27,500 bases of DNA from Pleurotus djamor (GCA_029747585.1 JAPEVF010000613.1:1-27500); one strand, 5' to 3'. Shown: positions 1-8,686, counted from the stretch's first letter. The notes: generated from the letters alone by a model not told the origin. Translations and numbers: made by a program.

Positions 1-1047
1 AGGAAGGCCTCCGTGGGTGTGAATTCGGAAGTTCTCGTCAACTTGACGAACGATTGGGGNCCCACCCCGTAGAAGATCAAAGGTTATCGCAAGACCATTA
101 GGAGCGCCTGCGTGGAAGGTAAATTCCTGGCCAGAGACATTCGGTGCAGCCGACGGAGGAGCTGCGTTACTGTGCTCGGCTGGAGTAGACGAACTGCGTT
201 GGGGAAGATTCATGTTGTGCTGATGACCAAATAAGTTGAAAGGCACGCCGCCAAAGGGAGGCGGTTCGGCTCCAAGACGAGGAGCTGAATTCAGTCGCAG
301 TTGCGGAAGACGAGCAGAGAGAAAGAGCAAAAGCCCATTAGCGTTCCTTATATTCAAAAATGATAGATAATGTGCATTACCAGTTCGTTCTGACGGATGC
401 CTACGGTCTCTCTCAGCATCGTGATCATCCTCTACCCGCGGACGCCTATTATTTCGCTGGGGCGTTGAAGCCCCCGAGCGTGAACCTTCGTTGTGTGGCG
501 TCACAGTAGGACTTGGGTGGTATGACAAAGGTTCCAAGGGTTCAAGACCTGGCATCGCCGAGTCATCTTCATCATCATCGTCAGGAAACTGGGGTGGAGG
601 TGAAAGAGGATCGTGGCTTGTACGATAAGGAAAGCGCGAAAAGCCTGATATTGAAGGTCGATTATCTGACTCGGCTACACGGAGCTGCTGCTGTTCTGGC
701 GAGCTCGAAGATGCATGTAGCGTATGCTCAGCTTCGGCAAGTGGTTGGCTTTGTTGTGTCTCTGGGTGGGGCGGTGAAGGCAACTGACGTTGGGAATCTT
801 CCGGCGCCGCTGCAGCGAGCTTAGAAATACCCTCCTGCGCTACTGCATCATCGCCGGTGGTGTCCATTGCGTTGTCGACAGTGTCCATTTCTACTTCAAA
901 ATCGACAGGGACGGCGCTGGAGGATACATTGTTGGTAGCCATCGAGGTCGAAGTGTTATCACTGAAACCAGCAACATGGAGTGCATTTGAAAGCGTCGCA
1001 TCGTTTCCAAGGGCGTTGGGCTCGTTCGACGAGGCTTGCCCAGACAT
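1..1047 (-). CDS. Unrecognised disordered protein, N-terminal part (C-terminus outside the window)
   Basis: The frame opens at an ATG (1045-1047) with MSGQASSNEP and runs to the window edge. The visible part is low-complexity and polar: an acidic patch (FPDDDDEDDSAMPG), Ser/Pro/Gln-rich stretches and a basic-acidic motif RPRVEDDHDAERDRRHPSER. No folded domain is visible. From memory, Agaricomycete RING-type proteins can carry a similar RPRVEDD..RDRRHPS motif in a disordered N-terminus, so a RING near the missing C-terminus is possible but not shown here. A candidate 96-base intron (285-380, GTAATG..TTCAG) is itself open and a multiple of three, so both spliced and unspliced readings stay in frame. 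An N at position 60 lies in the frame; if it is an extra character, the reading frame 3' of it changes to one that is also open. The neighbour downstream on the same strand order is ERG3 with no overlap. Confidence 0.6.
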   Translation of the reverse strand, partial: MSGQASSNEPNALGNDATLSNALHVAGFSDNTSTSMATNNVSSSAVPVDFEVEMDTVDNAMDTTGDDAVAQEGISKLAAAAPEDSQRQLPSPPHPETQQSQPLAEAEHTLHASSSSPEQQQLRVAESDNRPSISGFSRFPYRTSHDPLSPPPQFPDDDDEDDSAMPGLEPLEPLSYHPSPTVTPHNEGSRSGASTPQRNNRRPRVEDDHDAERDRRHPSERTGNAHYLSFLNIRNANGLLLFLSARLPQLRLNSAPRLGAEPPPFGGVPFNLFGHQHNMNLPQRSSSTPAEHSNAAPPSAAPNVSGQEFTFHAGAPNGLAITFDLLRGGXPIVRQVDENFRIHTHGGLP

Positions 1048-1161
1048 TTTGAGGTCGACGAGCGTGGTTGTGGTTGCGGTTCAAGTTGTGTTAGTGGCCC
1101 AGACACAAGACTGACTGGGGTAATAATCGGACAACTCAGAATAGGGGAATAAATGATATCA

Positions 1162-1179
1162 TCACATCACGTGATGTGA
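1162..1179. promoter_or_regulatory. 18-bp perfect palindrome with central CACGTG
   Basis: TCACATCACGTGATGTGA reads the same on both strands and is centred on CACGTG (1168-1173). It lies about 115 bases upstream of the ATG of the minus-strand gene at 1-1047 and between that gene and the 3' end of ERG3. CACGTG is the core E-box bound by basic helix-loop-helix proteins; assignment of this site to a particular factor is inference. Confidence 0.5.
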
Positions 1180-1314
1180 CGAGTTGTGAGGAATGTGCTC
1201 GACGGTGCTGGAACATCGTATGTTTTGGTTTGATTCATCATGTACATCCATTGCAATAAGTAATCTAAAATATATTAAATCTATGTAGTTAAGTTGTGGT
1301 TGCCTATGAGCATA

Positions 1315-2566
1315 TCACTGGGCCTTTCCTAAGGACTCTTTTTCTACTGCTTTGTCGCGAGCTTGAACCTCGAGGAGAGGATCGAGCGACGATTCCGGCT
1401 GACGATATGAACCGCCCCACCGATCGGCCCACGTAAAGTACTGGAAGGAGTAGAGATATGTTTAGATGTCGCCTGCGATAGCGAAGCGAAGACGAAGGGA
1501 CTCACTTGGCCGTAGTTGACCGTAAAGTATATATGGTGCAGAGTATGATGGGCAGGTCCGTTGATTATCTTCTCGAGAGGGTGTCCAGTTATCATATCAG
1601 AATCATGAATCTATGAATGATCGTCAACATTGATTAATGCAAATAATCGCAATCTAACTCACGAAGATACTCCAGAAGTTGACGAGGACGAAAAGGACGA
1701 GATGAAGCAGACGATGGAAGGGGAACACGTAGATGAAGATATGATATGGGAGGGATTGTGCATAACCATCAACAAAGTGGAAAGCATGCGAAGCAAAGGG
1801 GGTAGGAACTATAAGACGAAAAGTCAACATAAATCCAAGATGCAGAGGAACCCGGCCGCTTACTGATCCATTTGTGGTGGGGCTTGTGGATGTGTTTGTA
1901 GATGGCTGGTACGTGAAGAATACGATGTATCCAGTAAATTCCATAGTCAGTGAACACCAAGTATCTATTTGGGGTCAGACATAGAGAGACGGCGGCAGGA
2001 AAAATGAAAACTCACAATGGCACCGACGCAAAGAGGTAGAACCATCCGTAATCCTCCACATTATTGTACAGTCTCGAGTAGCCCATAACCTCGCCTTGGA
2101 ACCAAGGCAAAGTCAAAGCAATCATTCCGGGGAATGCGCGCAAGCTGCACTGTATCTCGAGTTTGACCTGGTCCTTCAAAAACCTGGGATGTCTCATCAT
2201 GTCGTGGTTGAAGATGAATTTGTACGATATCCATGCAAAAAGGAAGTATAAAACGTGAATGCCGATATATGTTATGACGGTGAGTGAAATGAGTTGTCGA
2301 GGGATATAATCGCGAGGCCAAGCAGACACGGCTGGTAGTGCGGCGGAAGAATATATCGACTTCATTTCATCCATGGGCAATGGGGGATGCGGGAGCCTCG
2401 AGACGAACGTCGACCACTTTGTCGACGCGACCAACGGCAAAGCCGACGTCGAAACGTTCAGCGCATGAAGAGCCTCGGGGCTTTGGGCAAAAGCTGACAG
2501 AGGGACAACTGATGCCCAGACCTTGTCAAGAAGGAAATGGTCGCAAATTTCGAGGACGAGATCCAT
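1315..2566 (-). CDS. ERG3: Sterol C-5 desaturase (lathosterol oxidase), ERG3
   Basis: Endoplasmic reticulum di-iron membrane enzyme that introduces the C5-C6 double bond in ergosterol synthesis. Five exons are joined: 2016-2566, 1864-1964, 1663-1808, 1506-1610 and 1315-1440, giving 342 residues with every phase closing, the usual family length. Membrane segments are visible around residues 90-115 and 145-165. All three histidine boxes of the fatty acid hydroxylase superfamily are present: H197-R-I-L-H201 (HX3H), H210-K-P-H213-H214 (HX2HH) and H288-T-L-H291-H292 (HX2HH). [15 protein letters not shown] and [12 protein letters not shown] are typical of fungal Erg3. The start at 2566 is the first Met of the open frame. 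Introns are 51-65 bases. A CACGTG lies about 145 bases upstream. The gene is divergent from the GATA gene across a 693-base intergenic region. Identification is very secure; regulation by sterol-sensing factors is only inferred. Confidence 0.96.
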
Positions 2567-3259
2567 TTCGTGGTGACCTCAACGTGGACGACGATGACGA
2601 GAAGGGGGTCGAAGAAAGGCTGGGATTCGTTGCCATTTGCCGGAGTTGGTTTTATATTTGGCCGTGGAGAATTATCAGGCCATTTCGAATTTTGTCGGGA
2701 CGATGCTGTCACGTGGCCGTTGAATACTAGACCGAGGTATCTGTTCTAGACGACAGTAGGCGAACGTCTCAGNCTCTCTAAATAGCACAAAGTCTGGGGG
2801 ACTACTCAACATTAAAATGACACCACTCGGCCGGCTAACTGAGGGCGATTCGCACTGATGCACTGGATGCCTCGCATCAGGAGCTATCACTAGGGGTCAT
2901 CCTGAGATTGAGGTCCTGAACCTGAACCTGAAGGCCTGAAGCTTTGAACAAGCTTTGAAGCGCCAGTGAAGCTGTTCAGTGTTGATTAGCACCTACGAGA
3001 GTTGACGTTGAGCATGTAGGTCGCTTCAGCACTGTATAATTTTTCATAGGCTTACTCGCTTCCCCTTCATGTTATCTCTCTTTCAGTGCGACTAACATAC
3101 ACGGACACTGAAACAAATCGTGCAGAGTCCGGGTACTCAAACCCATCGTTATATTGCAGGCAACAGCCCACCAAGTCTGTCGCACCCAAATCTCTGAAAT
3201 CCCCTCCGATTCCCCCGTCCAACTTTGGGTCTTCTGACTTGTATTTTCCTGGTTCAACG
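2567..3259. other. Divergent promoter region between ERG3 and the GATA-finger gene
   Basis: No convincing gene. It holds the E-box at 2710, one N at 2773, a short imperfect tandem of CCTGAA units near 2917-2945, and the open leader before the GATA gene's first in-frame ATG at 3260. A TTTCAG at 3081-3086 could be the acceptor of a 5' untranslated intron, since the reading frame is open from there but has no earlier ATG. Confidence 0.4.
2710..2715. promoter_or_regulatory. CACGTG E-box in the ERG3 / GATA-gene intergenic region
   Basis: A TCACGTGG site lies about 145 bases upstream of the ERG3 start codon. E-box-like sites are known targets of fungal SREBP-type and other helix-loop-helix regulators of sterol genes; use here is inference from position only. 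Confidence 0.3.
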
Positions 3260-5112
3260 ATGACGAAAAATAGCTTGAGCGACGTTGCTCCCCTGGACCG
3301 ATCCAATCCTCAAGGCGTGTGCAGCACCAGTGCTTCTGGCCCCAGCGTTACTACGAAAGACCTCGGTCCTACCGCTCTCAAAATTGGCGATAATGCTTCG
3401 GCCCTTGGAGGAGCCAAAACTGAGTGTTCCAACTGTGGCGCGACCCAGACCCCCCTTTGGCGTAAGGGGCTGAATGATGAGTTGAACTGTAATGCCTGTG
3501 GGCTGTATTACAAACTGGTATGTCTTCTTATACGTTCATACCAATTTCTAGGCTCACACTTAGTCCAGCACAAGCACCCTCGTCCGAAGAATATGTGGTC
3601 CCGAAGCAATCATCGCCATGCTCAGGCTGCTCCTGGCGGCAGGGGTCGGTCGATTTCGCCTTCCAGACCTTCCAAACATACTCAAGTGAGAGTCGGACCA
3701 GAAGCCGAATGCTACAACTGTCATACGACTGCGACACCTCTCTGGCGAAAAGATGGTGAGGGGGAAACAGTTTGCAACGCGTGCGTTCCTTTCCTCCCAT
3801 CCAGACGTTCTTGACTCAAGAGGTTGAATTATATTCATTCGCAGTTGCGGGCTATTGTAAGTTTCTCTCCTCTTCCATATTATTTCATTGACTTCAGTTT
3901 CCTTAGTTACAAATTGCATGGTGTCGCGCGTCCTCTTTCAATGCGATCCAACGTAGTTCGGAAGCGCTCCAGCCATGCCACCCAGGGTTTATCCAACGAT
4001 TCGTCTGAACTTCCGTCTGATATGCCCAAGGTAAGTCGCCCCACTACGGCTAGGGGCCCTTCTCCTACTCATTGTGCAGAAAACCTGTAACGACACATAG
4101 ATAATACACCGTGCACTTGGGTTTACAAAACAGCTATTTACAACCGACGTCAACTTACCGGCCCTTCACACGGAGCGTCACCCCACGATCATCAACCTCA
4201 GCGGGCTTGAAATCCCAGCTACGAAGCCAATTGACGACCAAGCTGACGAACAAGAGAAGATTTCGAAGTCATCTATCCATGATGTACACGTTTTCAACGA
4301 CTCGGAGCATGGTGTCCTCGAGCTCCCTTCGATCCTAGCCACTCCCTTTGACACTGACACGGCTGCTCCTATCAATGAGGAGTTAGGAGAAGACCGTGCT
4401 CTTCACGACCCGTCCGATCCTCAAATAGCTCGCGAAACAGCTCTCAGGTGCACACTCTCCATCTCATATGCGATATTGCAGTTGCTAGAAAGCTACTCTC
4501 ATTAGACGTGCACTCCTGGGTGCTCGCGACTTGACCCTTCAGGGTGTCACGTCGACTTTCTACGAATCCAAGCCCAAGCACAGTTCTAGCAAATTCCGTC
4601 GTCGAAAGACCATGATCATCATCAACGCTCAAGAAAATTGTGGTAATATCGTGCGGATGATCAACTCGCATAACGATTCTTCTCGCTATGAGGTGAACTC
4701 TGGTGAGTTCGCTTCCTGTTTGATTCCCAAGATTCTCTCGTGGTGACACGACGCCTCACGTACACAGGCGATGTGTCCAATAACAACTACGGAGACGGAA
4801 CCTTTACAAATGCTCATGTTCTCAACGATAATACGCCTCCAAACAATGTTTCAGAAGGTAACGCTGTCATTCACACACATCTTTCAGTTACTCAGACCGC
4901 CTCTGATCTCACTCCATCTCGCAGATTATGATGCCCCAGTCGTGGCGCCCGAGCAACCTACTATCGATCCTACTACCGGCGAACCCTATCTCATGCAATG
5001 GATAGTCCACGTCTGGTCATGGGTACCCTGCTTCTCGTGGACTGGTTGGCTCAGCGGCTGGATGGCCCAACTGGTACCACAAGTCTACTCGCAGTGGGTT
5101 TGGCCCCAGTGA
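3260..5112 (+). CDS. Double GATA zinc-finger protein fused to a novel C-terminal module
   Basis: Eight exons are joined: 3260-3517, 3569-3780, 3845-3856, 3907-4030, 4101-4447, 4506-4702, 4768-4857 and 4925-5112, giving 475 residues. Finger 1 is C56-X2-C59-X17-C77-X2-C80 and finger 2 is C134-X2-C137-X17-C155-X2-C158, each with TPLWRK. Finger 2 followed by KLHGVARPLSM and RKRS resembles iron/siderophore GATA repressors (SRE, Urbs1, Fep1 type), but the 53 residues between the fingers contain no cysteine, unlike the Cys-rich spacer known in that group. A nuclear DNA-binding role is therefore likely; the target pathway is inference. From residue 203 on the protein is a linker and then the module shared with the genes at 6103 and 18770: INAQENCGN..NSHNDSS core, an NNNYGDGTFTN strip and a Trp-rich uncharged tail (436-475). 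The linker exon has no Met, which argues for one fused gene. A second acceptor at 4079 would instead end the protein after finger 2 (KTCNDT, about 208 residues). Confidence 0.72.
4506..5112 (+). repeat. Shared C-terminal module, copy A (attached to GATA fingers)
   Basis: Three exons of 197, 90 and 188 bases with introns in phases 2, 1 and 1. Over the 65 complete codons of the 197-base exon, hand alignment gives about 55 identities to copy B and about 49 to copy C. The tail has 8 Trp in the last 42 residues and no Asp, Glu, Lys or Arg after residue 435. Confidence 0.8.
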
Positions 5113-6102
5113 GTGCGTCGTTGCGTGCACGGCATGCACTGCGGAAACTTCGTGATACCCCTTTGATCCTCGGCACCGTAGGCAGGCTTACCCATAGACT
5201 TATAGTTTTTATAGATGAGTAAGATAAGGCGGAAGCCAGATATTACTTCTACCCAGGGGCCTATAGAGTACTCAGTTGACGAATGGAACGAGATAACTTA
5301 TTTTTAATCAACAACTCCTCGCCTTCGGATCAGGGGCCACCCACGATCTGAACTTTGAAGTCCAAGGTCTCCCAAGCATACGTACCGTTTAATCAGTTCA
5401 TGGTCTACTTCTAACGTGGCCACCGCCTGATGGCTTACCCCATTTTGCTCAGGCTGTCTCATCTCTCTCTAAGCGAACGTGTGATCATGAATGATCAGCG
5501 GTTCAATATGCTTCAGAAGAATCCACGCCATGGACAAGTACCCTCCAGGACAGTTCATGATACTTACCCTTTGGTTGCCCTTTGGATTTTCAAAACCGTT
5601 CTTAGGAACAACTATTAGGAACAACTATATGACATTTACTCTAGATATCTTTGAGGTTAACAGCTACACAGGCTCACATATCTGAAGGGAAAATGGCAGT
5701 CATTGAATTTAACCAGGGACAAGTCCTCTTTCCCCTCGCACCACATCACATCACGTACGCGTTAATATTAGAAATTCCCCCGTTTTCCGCGGCCCGCAAC
5801 ACTATGTCGCACTGATGGGAGAACCATCCCCCCGATCCAGGAGTCAGGAGTAGGCCCCTACGAATCCTAAAATCGATTTTGAGCTCGCCGATCCTCTAAG
5901 TTGGAAGGATTTACCGGGCGACGACGCACCTCAGCCACCTATAGCGACCAACACACAAAGTCAGCTTGAAGCTTGAAGCTCAACCATCAAATAGTGAATA
6001 TTGAATATTGAATACCCATTGGGGCACGTCGTCTGTCAAAGGCGATGCTCTAGCCGAACCAACGAATGCAATGCAACACCTACATAAGGAGTCTCAGATC
6101 AA
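5113..6102. other. Intergenic region between the two tandem module genes
   Basis: Holds the 3' flank of the GATA gene, including the conserved element at 5257, and the promoter side of the Zn2Cys6 gene. Short tandem words occur at about 5965-5983 (AGCTTGA units) and 5994-6013 (GAATATT units). I see no gene; the open frames here have no recognisable product. Confidence 0.4.
5257..5271 (+). promoter_or_regulatory. Conserved 3'-flank element GGGCCTATAGAGTAC, copy A
   Basis: Lies 145 bases after the stop codon. Related sequence also follows the stop of the other two module genes. In A and B the similarity extends downstream through CTCAGT and an AT-rich stretch that could hold the polyadenylation region. 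Confidence 0.5.
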
Positions 6103-7987
6103 ATGCGCTCCGAAATGCCTACTTTCTCCCCCCCGGGCGAGCTTGACTCATACGTGGCTGAAGTTGGAATTCCCCAATCAACGCGGGATCCCACCCACGA
6201 ACGTAGTCCTAGAAAGTACCTGCCACCTGGCGCTTGCAATCCCTGCAAGTCCGTTTCGCTCTTTTTTTGCGCTCGTCGACTATAAGTTAACCCAAATACA
6301 CCTCAGGACGAGGAATATTAGGTGTGTCCAAGTGCCAGGTCAAGACAAGGTGGGCAACCCATCGTTATCCGCTACTTACCAGGCCATTACCTTTATACCG
6401 TCTTTCGCAAGTGCCAAGTAAGTAACAGTACGTTTACGGTTTTGTTTCAAACGAAATTTCACATTTCATCCATTTTAGTACTGTCTCTCCAAAAATTACC
6501 AGTGCAGGTCAGTTCAACGGCCAGATATCCATGACTAGTGATGCATGATGATTGATGATCGGTGACTGGTTGACCCCTTAAATAATTTGACTCAGTCACT
6601 ACGCTCACTGTCTCTCCAAAAATTACCAGGACACGGTGAGTCCAACAGCCTGGTATCAATTTACCCTTCTTAAATACCTCTGACCCGTAGTCATCGCCGC
6701 GTCAACCGAGAAGGTCGAGAAACTCAAGATCAAGGTGGGTGATCGAATCAACTTTATTGTCGCCGCTCGACATCGCGATCCTGGGGTTGAATTATTTATG
6801 GCGTTTTCACTGAAAAGTGCTGTGATAAACGTTATCTCTCCTGCGGTATGTCCTTTCTTCAGTTTTCCTTCAAGACCTCGACGTAAAGGATACTCAAAAC
6901 GACAAATACTCTAGAAGATATGCCGAGCACTTGGGCTGTCAAAACGTCCACTTTCACCCGACGTCAACTTCGCTGCGCGTCCTCCCGATGGGCTAGAAAA
7001 GCCCTCGAATCCAGCACACGGTCAACTTTTAGAGGATGAAGGGACCGCGAAGTCCACTCTCGATGACGTACTCTCAGACAATGAACCAGAACATGGTGCC
7101 CTTGAGGCTTTACTACTACCCACACGCTATGGTGCCAGCATTTCTCCTATTTCCGAAATGATAGGAGAAGGGGTTCCCCAACTTGAAGGTCGATCGTCTC
7201 AAAAAGCTTGCGAAGCACTCAGGTGTGCTTCCTCCGTGTAGTACACTTTTATTCATTCAATGACGCACGGCCTCGAGCTATCAGACGAGCACTCATGGGA
7301 GCTCGTGACCTGACGCACCACGGGGTCACATCTACTTTGTACGAATCGAAGCCCAAACATACTTCCAGCAAATTCCGTCGTCAAAAGACTACAATCATCA
7401 TAAACGCACAAGAAAACTGTGGAAATATTGTGCGTATGGTCAACTCACATAACGATTCCTCTCGGTTCGAACTAAATTCTGGTGCGCTGATCCTCGATTG
7501 AACATGTTATCGTCATCTTAAGCACGCTGACGATGTAGGAGATGTTTCAAACAAAAACTACGGAGACGGAACCTTCACAAACGCTCACGTCCTCAACGGT
7601 ACTCAGATCCACACAAACGACGCTCCAGAAGGTAATGTACCAATCTATATCTTCAACCCAATCGTCTTCATTTGGCATTTTACAGATGATACTACTTTCC
7701 AAGCAATACCTGAGCAACATAACCTGATTCCTACCGAACCCTACCTCATGCAATGGATCATCCATGCTTGGTCTTGGGTACCCTGTTTCTCATGGACTGG
7801 TTGGTTCAGCGGTTGGATGGCTCAATTGACGCCCCAAGTCTGTTCGCAATGGGTCTGCCCCCCTCCCCCTCCCCCTAACGAATGTAGAATCGTCGATGAT
7901 CAACGGTTCAAACCCTCCCGGTTACGGTCAAATGCGCTCCAGGACTCTTCACACCCATCTTCGAACTCATCTTCGAACCCAAATTGA
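6103..7987 (+). CDS. Zn(II)2Cys6 protein fused to the same novel C-terminal module
   Basis: Exons supported by sequence: 6103-6248, 6307-6349, a 6-base micro-exon 6412-6417, 6479-6507, an exon starting near 6691 and ending at 6734 or 6845, then 6915-7222, 7285-7481, 7539-7631 and 7686-7987. The first four give C45-X2-C48-X6-C55-X8-C64-X2-C67-X6-C74, a full binuclear zinc cluster of the Gal4 type. Next comes a charged segment STEKVEKLKIK that suits the usual coiled-coil position. From 6915 the frame closes without doubt for 299 residues: linker RALGLSKRPLSPDVN, matching the GATA gene's RALG..DVN linker, then the shared module and a 40-residue tail beyond the Trp-rich part (PPPPPP, Ser/Asn-rich) that the other copies lack. 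The join between C74 and the KVEKLK segment is unresolved: the phases of 6479-6507 and 6691 do not match, and an exon-sized duplication (6480-6659) lies exactly there. The gene may be lesioned, use an unseen splice, or contain a sequence error. Probable nuclear regulator; targets unknown. Confidence 0.62.
6480..6659 (+). repeat. Duplicated exon-intron border in the Zn2Cys6 gene
   Basis: The 23 bases at 6480-6502 recur exactly at 6607-6629 and similarity continues for about 30 bases beyond (6503-6532 against 6630-6659), covering an exon end, its GT donor and the start of the intron. Unit 1 encodes YCLSKNYQC, with the last two zinc ligands; unit 2 would encode HCLSKNYQD and lacks the final cysteine. 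Confidence 0.75.
7285..7987 (+). repeat. Shared C-terminal module, copy B (attached to Zn2Cys6)
   Basis: Exons of 197, 93 and 302 bases with the same intron positions and phases as copies A and C. The Trp-rich tail is present with 7 Trp. A stretch of CCCCCT units follows and the frame continues about 35 residues past the point where copies A and C stop. Confidence 0.8.
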
Positions 7988-8686
7988 CATCAGGCTTCCC
8001 CATAGAATAAAGTGACGTTAGCTACACTACTCCCTCCGGGGCCTATAGAATACTCAGTCAACGGATAGAAAATAATTTATTATGAAACCATCTCAGGATC
8101 CCGGGGATCGACAGAACGTCAGAATCTATGCAACTGATACCTACGACAGTCGGTGTACTCTACAATAACTGGAACAGCCGACGCAAACACTAGGATCTCG
8201 AAGGGATGAAGGTGAAAGAAGGATCCACGATGCAAAGGAGAGGGATACACACAAGCATACTAGTACCACGCCAGACCCACTAAGTCTCCAGAAGAAAAGC
8301 AAAGCGATACAATATAAGCGGCGTTGATAATATATAGAAGAGGCCCTGCGAATTCAGAGTAAAACGAGAGTAAAAGTATAATGTCGAGGGGCAGAGATGA
8401 GAAAAGAGAAGCAAGTCGTCGGTATTGGTATATATATGATATCAAGGTGGTATTCGGAGCAGGCATGGGTACAGACATTGCACAACAACGACGAAGCGGG
8501 TCATAAAAGTCTATATCGTGAGTACACACAAATGGCGGAGAGGAAAAAGCCGACAGCGTGGAGGATGCGTCGAGATGATGGGTAGAAACGTACAACGGTG
8601 GTGAAACAAGGTAACGTATAGCGTATACAGAGGAACAACAACAGCGTCGTCATCATGTTCGTTGACGAAAGGGGCCTTCACCCCAT
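7988..8686. other. Convergent 3' region between the Zn2Cys6 gene and the AT-hook/Myb gene
   Basis: Apart from the 3'-flank element at 8039, I see only presumptive untranslated sequence. A 111-codon minus-strand frame at 8260-8595 has no recognisable features and is treated as non-coding. Confidence 0.4.
8039..8053 (+). promoter_or_regulatory. Conserved 3'-flank element GGGCCTATAGAATAC, copy B
   Basis: Lies 52 bases after the stop; differs by one base from copies A and C. Followed by CTCAGT as in copy A and then an AATAATTTATTATG stretch. Confidence 0.5.

Noticed and set aside
6008..6421. 137-codon plus-strand frame over the start of the Zn2Cys6 gene
   Set aside because: It is out of frame with the cysteine cluster and the exon-intron signals; composition is not coding-like and it reads through introns.
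8260..8595. 111-codon minus-strand frame with a hydrophobic stretch
   Set aside because: No homologous pattern, no intron or promoter context; lies in the convergent 3' region of two real genes.
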